Source: a virus. Taken from it: a DNA stretch of 20,365 nucleotides. Positions within the stretch are counted from its first letter, which is position 1. Each line of letters begins with the position of its first letter. The translations under genes were made by a program, and so were the position numbers. The stretch lies in IMG/VR virus record IMGVR_UViG_3300030117_003590, positions 1 to 20,365 of that record. One strand, given 5' to 3'. Below the pieces are notes generated by a model. The model was given only the letters and a program-made list of their open reading frames with translations. It was not told where the DNA came from and did no database searches. Positions 12,646 to 18,864 of the stretch are shown here, piece by piece.

Positions 12646-13580
12646 GCTGTTGTTACAAGCATTTCAGATTCAAGGAAGTCAATAAAGCGTTTATTCATGT
12701 AAGCCCTAGATCCGTCAATTTGTGATTTAAAGGTTTTTTCATCCTTCACATCGTCAGCTTGGGTGCGATTATGTGAAGTGTACTGTGTCATTGCAGAAAC
12801 AAGACCCCAGACATTACCCTGCCTTGAAGTTAAATTACCGCCAATCAAACCGCCATCAAGTATATTGTGAACAGTTTTAGTACGAAGTTGCTCTAGCTTT
12901 TCATCATCAAAGAATTTTTGAACAGCATCCTTAGCTCTTTTTAGTTTGATTTCTGTGTTGATAAACTTGTCTTTCATGTCAGAATAAGCCTGTGATTCTC
13001 TGACCGCAGATTCAAGAACAGGTGCTACATCATCAAAAGTCATTTCCCTAAGATGGTTAAAAGCATTGTGCCTTTCTTTGATTTGTCTAGTCATTCCGTT
13101 GGTACAGATTAATTCATTAAAAAGTACCATCACCTTAGGTGCTCTTGATTCTCCGTAGTAGTCAGTTACAACCAACCAACTGTCAGTTTTGTCGCCTACC
13201 TTGTCGAAGTTGTTGTTTTGTATTTGGGTAAGTTTTGATGCCATGTAGAAAGTTTTACCTGCATCAAATGAACCGACAAGATCAAGGGATAATTCTTTGT
13301 TGCTTGCATCACAGAAATTACGGAAGTAATCAACAAAGACCTCAGGTTGAATACATTTTCTTCTTGAACCGAAGGTACCAAGAAGTCCGTCATTATCAGA
13401 TCTGTGCCAATGTTGAACCTCATTAAATGTTTTGCCTTTGTATTCATGTGGGACTCTAGTTACATCAAAGTTGCAACCGATAGATTTTAGAATGTCCTCG
13501 TTAGACATGAATGAGTGAACCTCTGCCGCAGTACCTCTGAAAAGTTTTTGGTCAGATTTAGTTAGTTTTGAAGTAGTCAT
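12642..13580 (-). CDS. DUF932 protein (phage/plasmid-like TIGR03299 family)
   Basis: A 312-residue protein with the features of the DUF932 family: an N-terminal region with FDVTRVPHEY and HRSDNDGLLGTFGSRRKCIQP, then VDYFRNFC, SLVG/SFDAGKTFYMASKL and a central VMVLFNELICTNGMTRQ, which is the family's characteristic LCTNGM-type stretch. A helical C-terminal half follows. The family is widespread on phages and plasmids; its biochemical role is not established to my knowledge. It is the first gene of a two-gene operon with the methyltransferase, driven by a promoter whose -10 box is inside a perfect operator palindrome. Confidence 0.8.
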   Translation of the reverse strand: MTTSKLTKSDQKLFRGTAAEVHSFMSNEDILKSIGCNFDVTRVPHEYKGKTFNEVQHWHRSDNDGLLGTFGSRRKCIQPEVFVDYFRNFCDASNKELSLDLVGSFDAGKTFYMASKLTQIQNNNFDKVGDKTDSWLVVTDYYGESRAPKVMVLFNELICTNGMTRQIKERHNAFNHLREMTFDDVAPVLESAVRESQAYSDMKDKFINTEIKLKRAKDAVQKFFDDEKLEQLRTKTVHNILDGGLIGGNLTSRQGNVWGLVSAMTQYTSHNRTQADDVKDEKTFKSQIDGSRAYMNKRFIDFLESEMLVTTA

Positions 13581-13604
13581 CTTCGTTGGTAGTTAATTAC
13601 ATTT

Positions 13605-13635
13605 TAATTGTAATACAATTATTAGACTTTGTCAC
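13605..13635 (-). promoter_or_regulatory. Promoter with a perfect palindrome (site 6) for the DUF932-methyltransferase operon
   Basis: TAATTGTAATACAATTA (13605-13621) is a perfect 8-1-8 palindrome. On the minus strand GTGACA (13630-13635), 17 bases, TACAAT (13607-13612) is a sigma-70-type promoter with its -10 inside the palindrome, the same geometry as at 7854-7884. Confidence 0.7.
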
Positions 13636-13659
13636 TATTTCAAGTAACACTCAGTAACA

Positions 13660-13950
13660 TTAAAGACCTCTTCTCCTGATCTCCGTTCTACTCATCACAT
13701 TTTCCTGTTTCTTGGTTTTTGCTCCATAGTTTCTTTTAGGACCACCTTTCTCGTGGTATCTCATTGCAGATGCAATTCTACATCTGTCAATTGCTTTAGC
13801 CCTTAGTTCATCGGGATCTGCAGAGGGTGTAATTATTTCAGCCCAATCTATAGGTTCATCCATATCTTGTTCAAGCCTTATGCTTAGTCTGTCAATTTCT
13901 ACCTTTGTAAGGTTAATGTATATGCGGGATAGGGTTGATTCTGAAGTCAT
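13660..13950 (-). CDS. Small basic protein of unknown function
   Basis: A 96-residue protein with a helical first half (INLTKVEIDRLSIRLEQDMDEPIDWAE), then DPDELRAKAIDRCRIASAMRYHEKG, and a basic, probably disordered end (PKRNYGAKTKKQENVMSRTEIRRRGL). No motif recognised; the tail suggests nucleic acid or protein contact. Its promoter lacks the palindrome found at its neighbours, and the ATG is only a few bases after the -10, so the message may be leaderless. Confidence 0.55.
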   Translation of the reverse strand: MTSESTLSRIYINLTKVEIDRLSIRLEQDMDEPIDWAEIITPSADPDELRAKAIDRCRIASAMRYHEKGGPKRNYGAKTKKQENVMSRTEIRRRGL

Positions 13951-13954
13951 GTCT

Positions 13955-13982
13955 GATATAATAAATATGAGTTAGTGGTCAA
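13955..13982 (-). promoter_or_regulatory. Possible promoter for the 13950 gene, no operator
   Basis: Minus-strand TTGACC (13977-13982), 16 bases, TATATC (13955-13960). The transcription start would fall at or next to the ATG at 13950, and there is no Shine-Dalgarno sequence. Confidence 0.4.
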
Positions 13983-14010
13983 ACTACTCTTGTTTGTTAG
14001 TTACTAAAGA

Positions 14011-14040
14011 AAAAGAGAAGGGTGGTAGCTTCTCTTTTTT
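14011..14040. terminator. Bidirectional rho-independent terminator
   Basis: Arms AAAAGAGAAG (14011-14020) and CTTCTCTTTT (14029-14038) with loop GGTGGTAG. T runs follow on both strands, so it can stop minus-strand transcripts from the 14125-15155 gene cluster. The rest of 13951-14124 holds the promoter above and no gene I can support. Confidence 0.75.
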
Positions 14041-14124
14041 TTGTATATTTGTAGGCGGTAAGGCGGTGGCGTGTTGCATTACTTACGCTTTAATGATAAC
14101 AATAAAACCTAGTCAACCTACATA

Positions 14125-14313
14125 TTATTGCCATTCTAATTTTTCAAGTTTTCTGTATCTCTGCCAATATAATTTCTTTTCAAAATCAACGTCAGCAGCA
14201 GTAATTCCTAAATGATAAGGTGGGTTTTGTAGCCAAAGTTTTTGTTTACGAAGCCATCTGCGAAGATCATTACGTTCTTTGCAGATTTTCATGTCAGTTT
14301 TAGTTAAGGTCAT
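14125..14313 (-). CDS. Small basic early protein
   Basis: A 62-residue protein (MTLTKTDMKICKERNDLRRW at the start), very rich in Lys, Arg, Trp and Tyr, ending KKLYWQRYRKLEKLEWQ. The ORF is open to an ATG at 14331, but that ATG lies in the -10 to +1 region of the promoter. The ATG at 14313 follows AAAGGAA and corresponds to the start used by the sister promoters, so it is preferred. No motif known; a small nucleic-acid- or polymerase-binding host-takeover protein is possible but unproven. Confidence 0.55.
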   Translation of the reverse strand: MTLTKTDMKICKERNDLRRWLRKQKLWLQNPPYHLGITAADVDFEKKLYWQRYRKLEKLEWQ

Positions 14314-14328
14314 TTGGTTTCCTTTGTT

Positions 14329-14403
14329 CATATTATTATTATACCATCAATTATAATACAATTAATGGTAGTTAATATAACTGTAACAATTGTAATATAA
14401 TTA
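14329..14403 (-). promoter_or_regulatory. Promoter with paired palindromes (sites 7 and 8) for the 14313 gene
   Basis: CAATTATAATACAATTA (14348-14364) and CAATTGTAATATAATTA (14387-14403), 39 bases apart centre to centre, exactly the spacing at 8249/8288. A TATAAT (minus strand, 14350-14355) is in the first copy and another follows about 11 bases downstream. The outer copy overlaps the stop codon of the gene at 14401-14610. Confidence 0.6.
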
Positions 14404-14610
14404 TTTAATCTTGTATTTTATACTTTCTACTGGATATCCTATAAATTTTTCAATTTTATTTTTAAGATCTCTTTCGTCTTTTGCTCTCCACCTTCTTAAA
14501 CATTTTCTGTGCAGTTCATATTCTTCTTGTCTAGTAAACTGTAATTCTGGTTCTCCATCTCCTACTTCACTTAAATACAAGTCTAAGTCGTAAACGTGAT
14601 AGCTAATCAT
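14401..14610 (-). CDS. Small early protein of unknown function
   Basis: A 69-residue protein with an acidic, aromatic first half (MISYHVYDLDLYLSEVGDGE) and a basic helical second half (LHRKCLRRWRAKDERDLKNKIEKF), ending YPVESIKYKIK. No motif recognised. Its start overlaps the gene upstream by eight bases. It is the last gene of the four-gene unit beginning at 15155. Confidence 0.55.
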   Translation of the reverse strand: MISYHVYDLDLYLSEVGDGEPELQFTRQEEYELHRKCLRRWRAKDERDLKNKIEKFIGYPVESIKYKIK

Positions 14611-14749
14611 TTTGATCTCCTACACATTCATCTTCTTCTACTACAAATCTTACATAACTTAAACCTTCTGTTTGTTGTACAAATTCAGCATTAAGATCAT
14701 AGCGCTTGCACAACTTGGTTATTAAGTTTTCAAGTTCACTTCTCCTCAT
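14603..14749 (-). CDS. Small early protein of unknown function
   Basis: A 48-residue ORF from ATG at 14749 to TAG at 14603-14605. MRRSELENLITKLCKRYDLN is a charged helix, followed by a beta-like stretch (EFVQQTEGLSYVRFVVEEDE). It overlaps the gene upstream by 14 bases and the gene downstream by eight, in different frames, which with an AGGAG-containing region before its start supports it as real. Function unknown. Confidence 0.5.
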   Translation of the reverse strand: MRRSELENLITKLCKRYDLNAEFVQQTEGLSYVRFVVEEDECVGDQND

Positions 14750-14915
14750 TTTTCTTCTCCAAGATAAGGTTGAAAATTGCATTTATTGCTTCTCCTTTTG
14801 TAGGAAAAGTATGTCTTGTTCTGTAATAAGCTGGACATCCGAATGGGTCGTAAATGTCAAACCCAGTACTAAATATTGAGTCGTTAATTGAATAACCATT
14901 AAGTTTTTGCCACAT
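14736..14915 (-). CDS. Small early protein of unknown function
   Basis: A 59-residue ORF starting directly after the stop of the upstream gene (TAA then ATG), MWQKLNGYSINDSIFSTGFD..., with an aromatic Gly/Pro/Cys-containing middle (DPFGCPAYYRTRHTFPT) and a helical end (GEAINAIFNLILEKKNEEK). The YRTRHTFPTKGEAINAI part resembles small phage proteins with a beta-hairpin followed by a helix, but I do not recognise the family. Confidence 0.5.
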   Translation of the reverse strand: MWQKLNGYSINDSIFSTGFDIYDPFGCPAYYRTRHTFPTKGEAINAIFNLILEKKNEEK

Positions 14916-15155
14916 TTATCTGTCCTCCATGTATTCATCATTAACAGCGTTTAATCTCTCGATAGCATCAGCAGTTGTGCCTTGCATTTCAACAAGATTA
15001 GTTAAACATTCAGTTAAAGCATCCTCTGCTGCCCATCCGTGCATTTCGCAGTAGGTGTTAACAAGCTTTTGGATTTGCTTTTTGTTTTCTTCACGTTCCT
15101 TGTCAAGTTCAATTTGGTGAAGATCATCTTGTGTTAGATGAGTGGTAGTGGTCAT
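14916..15155 (-). CDS. Small acidic helical early protein
   Basis: A 79-residue acidic protein (MTTTTHLTQDDLHQIELDKE at the start) that is mostly helix (REENKKQIQKLVNTYCEMHG, ALTECLTNLVEMQGTTADAIERLNAVNDEYMEDR). An in-frame ATG lies at 15191, but the Met at 15155 has a near-perfect Shine-Dalgarno AAAGGAGG six bases upstream, so it is the start. It is the first gene of the unit running to 14401 and is preceded by the densest operator cluster in the window. Function unknown. Confidence 0.6.
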   Translation of the reverse strand: MTTTTHLTQDDLHQIELDKEREENKKQIQKLVNTYCEMHGWAAEDALTECLTNLVEMQGTTADAIERLNAVNDEYMEDR

Positions 15156-15179
15156 AGTACCTCCTTTGGTTATATTACT

Positions 15180-15302
15180 ATTATACCTCAATTGTATTAC
15201 AATTACAACTCTTTGTAACTTATCTGTAACAATTGTATTATAATTAAAATGTTTCAGTTTGTTTACAATTGTATTACAATTAAATTAATTGTATTATAAT
15301 TA
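15180..15302. promoter_or_regulatory. Divergent promoter region with four palindromes (sites 9-12)
   Basis: Four copies: CAATTGTATTACAATTA (15189-15205), CAATTGTATTATAATTA (15230-15246), CAATTGTATTACAATTA (15266-15282), TAATTGTATTATAATTA (15286-15302). Centres are 41, 36 and 20 bases apart. Toward the left, minus-strand TTGTAA (15203-15208), 17 bases, TATAAT (15180-15185) drives the 15155 unit. Toward the right, TATAAT at 15295-15300 can serve the gene at 15347; its -35 is poor. The region controls both directions. Confidence 0.7.
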
Positions 15303-15346
15303 AATTGACGGGTAAAACCGTTGGAAACTTGAAAATTTTATTTATT

Positions 15347-15655
15347 ATGACTAAGCCGAGAAACTTAGACGAAGCTACTAAACTAGCTATCATTTACACT
15401 AGCGGTGGCGGTTCATCATGGGCTCAAGGTTCAGATGAAGATAATCATGTTCTGGCACTAAAGGCCGGTAAGCATTTCAAACAAGATTGGAAGCACATGT
15501 TTAAATTCAAAAAATCTGGCGAACAAAAGCTGTGTGTTCATCTTTATGACATATCAAAAGCCGAAGGTTGGTCTGCTGATTATTCTGGCAATGTAACTTG
15601 CCTTGAATCCAAAAAGGAATGCCCATATATTGAAAAAATATATGTAGTGGTTTGA
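15347..15655 (+). CDS. Small early protein of unknown function, single-gene unit
   Basis: A 102-residue protein (MTKPRNLDEATKLAIIYTSG at the start) with a Gly/Ser loop (TSGGGSSWAQGSDED), a basic aromatic middle (HFKQDWKHMFKFKKSGEQK) and three Cys in the second half (LCVHLYD, VTCLESKKECPYI). No catalytic motif seen. The frame extends to a TTG at 15305 inside the promoter, so the ATG at 15347 is preferred, although it lacks a Shine-Dalgarno sequence. It has operators upstream and its own terminator, like the 7901-8209 gene. Confidence 0.6.
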   Translation: MTKPRNLDEATKLAIIYTSGGGSSWAQGSDEDNHVLALKAGKHFKQDWKHMFKFKKSGEQKLCVHLYDISKAEGWSADYSGNVTCLESKKECPYIEKIYVVV

Positions 15656-15663
15656 TGCAAACT

Positions 15664-15684
15664 GCCTCCTTCGGGAGGCTTTTA
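15664..15684 (+). terminator. Rho-independent terminator with TTCG loop
   Basis: GCCTCC (15664-15669), TTCG, GGAGGC (15674-15679), then TTTT. A compact 6-bp GC-rich stem with a UUCG tetraloop directly after the gene at 15347-15655. Confidence 0.9.
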
Positions 15685-15685
15685 T

Positions 15686-15714
15686 TTGTCAACCAATTAA
15701 TTTAGTACTATGCT
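15686..15714 (+). promoter_or_regulatory. Promoter for the late/modification-packaging operon
   Basis: TTGTCA (15686-15691), 17 bases, TATGCT (15709-15714), between the terminator and the ATG at 15736. No palindrome copy is present, so this operon appears to be under different control from the early genes. Confidence 0.5.
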
Positions 15715-15735
15715 TGTGGTATTACATTTAACAGC

Positions 15736-16770
15736 ATGGTGGCAATTAAAAGTACTGAACTACCGATAAACGAACTAACGGAATATGAGAAAAACAGTAG
15801 AACCCATAGTGATGACCAGATTAAAGCTCTTGCAGAAGCCATAAAAAGATTTGGTTTTACTCAACCAATTATTTGTGACGAGTCAAAAGTCATACTTGCA
15901 GGTCATGGCAGATATATGGCTGCAAGGCAATTAGGATTAAAGGTCGTTCCATGTAGAGTAGTAACATCCTTAACAGACCAAGAAAAGAAAGCATACATTA
16001 TTGCTGATAATAAAATTGCAGAGATAAGCGAATGGCACGAAGGACATTTACTTGAGGAACTTAATGACCTCCAAGACTTCGATGCTGACGAAAGTTTGGC
16101 AGCATTATTTGATCTAAACACGTTTGTAAAGACAAAAGCACAGCAAATATCAATAGATAAAATAAAACCACATCCAAGAAACTATAAAATACACCCACCT
16201 GAACAACTAGAACATTTACAGCAATCAATCAAGGAAAATGGTATTTACAGGAATATACTTGTTGCCAATGATTTAACTATTCTTGCTGGTCATGGCATAG
16301 TCGAAGCCGCAAAGTTACTTGGGTTGACTTCTGTACCTATTTTGAGACTTGATCTCCCACCAAACTCCACCAAATCCATCAAAATTCTCACAGCCGATAA
16401 TGAAGTGACACATTTAGCAGAGACTAATATGCGAGAAATGAGTGAATTGTTGAAAGAATTGCTTGTTGAAGATGATTTGCTAGGAACTGGTTATGACAAA
16501 GACAAGATTGAAAACTTGCTGATGGTTTCTAGGTCAAAAGATGAAGTGAAAAAGCTAGATGATGAAGATTGGGGTAACTATATGGACTTTCAAGCTGTAA
16601 AACCTAATCCAAAACTGATAATTAACTTTGAAAACGAAAAAGATAGAGAAGATTTTGGTAAATTTATTGGTGCAGAACTAACAGACAAGACAAAATATAT
16701 ATGGTGGCCATTTAAAGAAAAGAAAAAATTTGCTCACCTTAACTACGTTGCAGAGGATTCTAATGAGTGA
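15736..16770 (+). CDS. Protein with two ParB/Sulfiredoxin-fold domains
   Basis: A 344-residue protein with two tandem ParB-like domains. Domain 1 (about residues 1-110): PINELTEYEKNSRTHS, then IKRFGFTQPIICDESKVILAGHGRYMAA with the GHGR motif at 56-59. Domain 2 (about 135-225): ISIDKIKPHPRNYKIHP, SIKENGIYRNILVANDLTILAGHGIVEAA with GHG at 185-187 but Ile in place of Arg. A C-terminal region of about 110 residues follows. The family binds nucleotides or DNA and can be a nuclease or NTPase; in phages such proteins recur beside base-modification and terminase genes. Its last eight bases overlap the radical SAM gene. Confidence 0.8.
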   Translation: MVAIKSTELPINELTEYEKNSRTHSDDQIKALAEAIKRFGFTQPIICDESKVILAGHGRYMAARQLGLKVVPCRVVTSLTDQEKKAYIIADNKIAEISEWHEGHLLEELNDLQDFDADESLAALFDLNTFVKTKAQQISIDKIKPHPRNYKIHPPEQLEHLQQSIKENGIYRNILVANDLTILAGHGIVEAAKLLGLTSVPILRLDLPPNSTKSIKILTADNEVTHLAETNMREMSELLKELLVEDDLLGTGYDKDKIENLLMVSRSKDEVKKLDDEDWGNYMDFQAVKPNPKLIINFENEKDREDFGKFIGAELTDKTKYIWWPFKEKKKFAHLNYVAEDSNE

Positions 16771-17728
16771 CTCATTCTTTGATATTAAAAACATTGAAGC
16801 TCTTTATAAAAGACCACCAGAAACTGACCCTATAGCTTGGGATGATTATATAAACAATCAAAAAGATGCAGAAACTTTTACTAGCGTTCCTGATGCACCA
16901 ATACAGATAGATTTTGAATTAAATGGTAGTTGCAATATGGCTTGTCCATTTTGTATTCATGGGATAGGTGGCGGTAGAACTGCTGAAAACATTGCATTAG
17001 ATACATATAAGAAACTCATTGATGAAGCTGCAGAAATGGGTACTAAATCGATCAAATTAAATTATATAAATGAACCATTACTAAGAAAAGACCTTGAGGA
17101 AGCAATAGCTTACGCAAGATCAAAAGGAATTATAAATATTTACTTTGTTACCAATGGTTCATTGTTAACCGAAAAAAGAATAGATGCTTTATTGCAAAGC
17201 GGTGTAACAAAAGTCTTTATCAGTATTGATGCAGCAACTGAAGAAACTTACAACAAGCAAAGAAAGAATGGTCTATACAAAAAAGTGGTTGAGAATGTGA
17301 AGAGGCTTGTAGAAAAGCGAGATCAGTTAGGAATGGAGTTTCCAAAGATAAGAGTTAGTTTTTTAAAAAATAAAATTAACGAACATGAAGCCGAACTGTT
17401 TGAACAGCAATGGATAGGCATAGTTGACGTAATAACATTTCAGACAATGAACAAAGTGCCGGGCATAGTAACTGGGTTAACTTTATTTGAAAACGAAAAG
17501 CCAAAGCCTTGTAGTTTTCCAAACAAGCAATTAGTTGTAGATAGTTCTGGCGATATACTACCCTGCTGTAAATTATGGGGCAAAGAGCTTTCTATTGGTA
17601 ATATTGCAGACATGACATTAAAAGAAGCATGGAAAAGTGGAAAAATGGAACAACTTAGGAAAGCCCACGCTGATAATAATTGGGAAATGATTTCAGCTTG
17701 CAGAAATTGTTTATACAATAATGAATAA
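16763..17728 (+). CDS. Radical SAM enzyme with SPASM domain
   Basis: A 321-residue protein. The radical SAM cluster motif CxxxCxxC is C57-NMA-C61-PF-C64, followed by GIGGGRTAENIALD, an NEP strand (LNYINEPLLRKD) and FVTNGSLLT (128-136), as in the MoaA/PqqE group. The C-terminal SPASM-type region carries C250, C268-C269, and C313/C316, ligands for extra iron-sulphur clusters. The fold reductively cleaves SAM to start radical chemistry on a peptide, sugar or base; the substrate is unknown here. ATG at 16763 is chosen because it overlaps the ParB stop. Co-transcribed with ParB and the glycosyltransferase. Confidence 0.85.
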   Translation: MSDSFFDIKNIEALYKRPPETDPIAWDDYINNQKDAETFTSVPDAPIQIDFELNGSCNMACPFCIHGIGGGRTAENIALDTYKKLIDEAAEMGTKSIKLNYINEPLLRKDLEEAIAYARSKGIINIYFVTNGSLLTEKRIDALLQSGVTKVFISIDAATEETYNKQRKNGLYKKVVENVKRLVEKRDQLGMEFPKIRVSFLKNKINEHEAELFEQQWIGIVDVITFQTMNKVPGIVTGLTLFENEKPKPCSFPNKQLVVDSSGDILPCCKLWGKELSIGNIADMTLKEAWKSGKMEQLRKAHADNNWEMISACRNCLYNNE

Positions 17729-18545
17729 AATTCTACCTAAATATCCAATATTTATACCAAGTCACAAAAGATCTGATGTTTGTCTGACTCCTAGATTATT
17801 TATGGAACATGGAGTTCCATTTAAACTTGTAGTCGATGAGACTGAGTATGAGAAGTATGAGAAGATATTCGGAACTGAAAGAATGTTACTTCTACCCTTT
17901 CTTAATGATGGAACATCTGCGCCACCTCGTTCTTGGATAACTGATTATAGTCGCAAGCAAGGAGATCATAGACATTGGCAGATAGATGACAATATAAGAT
18001 GGTTTTGTCATTTTAATGGCAGAACCAGAATACAGATACAACCAAATTTAGGTTTACGTCTTTGCGAAGAATTTTGTGACCAATGGAATAATGTTGGTAT
18101 TTATGGTCCATATTATTCTTTCTTGTCAAATGCAAGAATAACCCCTGTACCTTTCAGAAAAAATGTACATGTTTATTCGTGTATGTGTGTACTGAACAGT
18201 TTGCCTTTTAATTGGAGAGGCCCTTGGAATGAAGATGTAGATTTATGTCTGCAAACTCTTGCTCATAAATATTGCACTATTGGTACGACCTTTATAACTC
18301 AAGAAAAAATGAAAACTATGTCTATGAAAGGTGGTAATAGTACTGCTTATCAAAATCTAGATATAAGAGCATTTGGTTCTAGAGCATTACAACGCAGATG
18401 GCCTGACGTTGTAGAGCTTAAAAACAAATATGGCAGACCACACTTTCATATAAAAAACAACTGGCGTATGTTTAAAGATATACCATTAATTAAAGATCCT
18501 AATTACAAGCCAAAATCTTTTAGCATACAATTACAAGAAAAGTAA
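17721..18545 (+). CDS. TAGT-like glycosyltransferase (TET-associated glycosyltransferase family)
   Basis: A 274-residue protein. The N-terminus PIFIPSHKRSDV (9-20) and PFKLVVDETEYEKY (33-46) are the nucleotide-sugar side of a GT-A fold; HRHWQIDDNI (83-92) supplies a DxD-like motif (IDDN); VYSCMCVLNSLPFNWRGPWNEDVDLCL (151-177) has the WNED motif; MSMKGGNSTAY (200-210) and WPDVVELKNKYGR (227-239) complete the pattern. This order is the one I know for TAGT proteins, which attach sugars to oxidised pyrimidines in phage DNA. It overlaps the radical SAM gene by eight bases and ends one base before the terminase small subunit gene. Alternative: a glycosyltransferase for a virion or cell-surface target. 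Confidence 0.8.
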   Translation: MNKILPKYPIFIPSHKRSDVCLTPRLFMEHGVPFKLVVDETEYEKYEKIFGTERMLLLPFLNDGTSAPPRSWITDYSRKQGDHRHWQIDDNIRWFCHFNGRTRIQIQPNLGLRLCEEFCDQWNNVGIYGPYYSFLSNARITPVPFRKNVHVYSCMCVLNSLPFNWRGPWNEDVDLCLQTLAHKYCTIGTTFITQEKMKTMSMKGGNSTAYQNLDIRAFGSRALQRRWPDVVELKNKYGRPHFHIKNNWRMFKDIPLIKDPNYKPKSFSIQLQEK

Positions 18546-18546
18546 T

Positions 18547-18864
18547 ATGAAAAGATCTACTAAAAAAGAATTTGATGCAAGAGTCCGTAAAGTAGCAGGC
18601 TTAAAAGCACGAAATGCTAGTCGGTCTGAAATTGTGGCATATGGCACAAGGGAATGGGGGGTGAACAAAAGACAAGTTGATGTTTACTTGGCTGAGGCAA
18701 ATAAACTCATATCAATTGATTGGGAGATAGATAGAAGGCAATTTTCTGCAGATCTTTTATCACAATTAAGCACATTGGCACAAGACGCAAGAAGAAATGG
18801 TCAACCTCATGTAGCTTTGGGTTGTATAAATACTATGGCAAAGATAAGTGGTGTAGTTAAATGA
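18547..18864 (+). CDS. terS: Terminase small subunit (putative)
   Basis: A 105-residue helical protein directly upstream of the large terminase and overlapping it by four bases. The N-terminal half KEFDARVRKVAGLKARNASRSEIVAYGTREWGVNKRQVDVYLAEA has a helix-turn-helix outline (SEIVAYG...VNKRQVDVYL), the usual DNA-recognition part of small terminases. The second half is a helical oligomerisation-like segment (ADLLSQLSTLAQDARRNGQPHVALGCINTMAKI). Identity rests mainly on position and on this architecture. Confidence 0.7.
   Translation: MKRSTKKEFDARVRKVAGLKARNASRSEIVAYGTREWGVNKRQVDVYLAEANKLISIDWEIDRRQFSADLLSQLSTLAQDARRNGQPHVALGCINTMAKISGVVK

Noticed and set aside
12642-13580. Extra ORFs on both strands inside the DUF932 gene (13196-13447 and 13235-13426)
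   Set aside because: Both are shadows of a gene with recognisable DUF932 motifs and good translational context.
13994-14215. Plus-strand ORF of 73 codons
   Set aside because: It starts in the terminator and runs antisense to the 14125-14313 gene.
7854-15302. Evenly repeated short palindromes resembling a CRISPR array
   Set aside because: Copies are scattered over 7.4 kb in promoters, with no uniform spacers and no cas genes.
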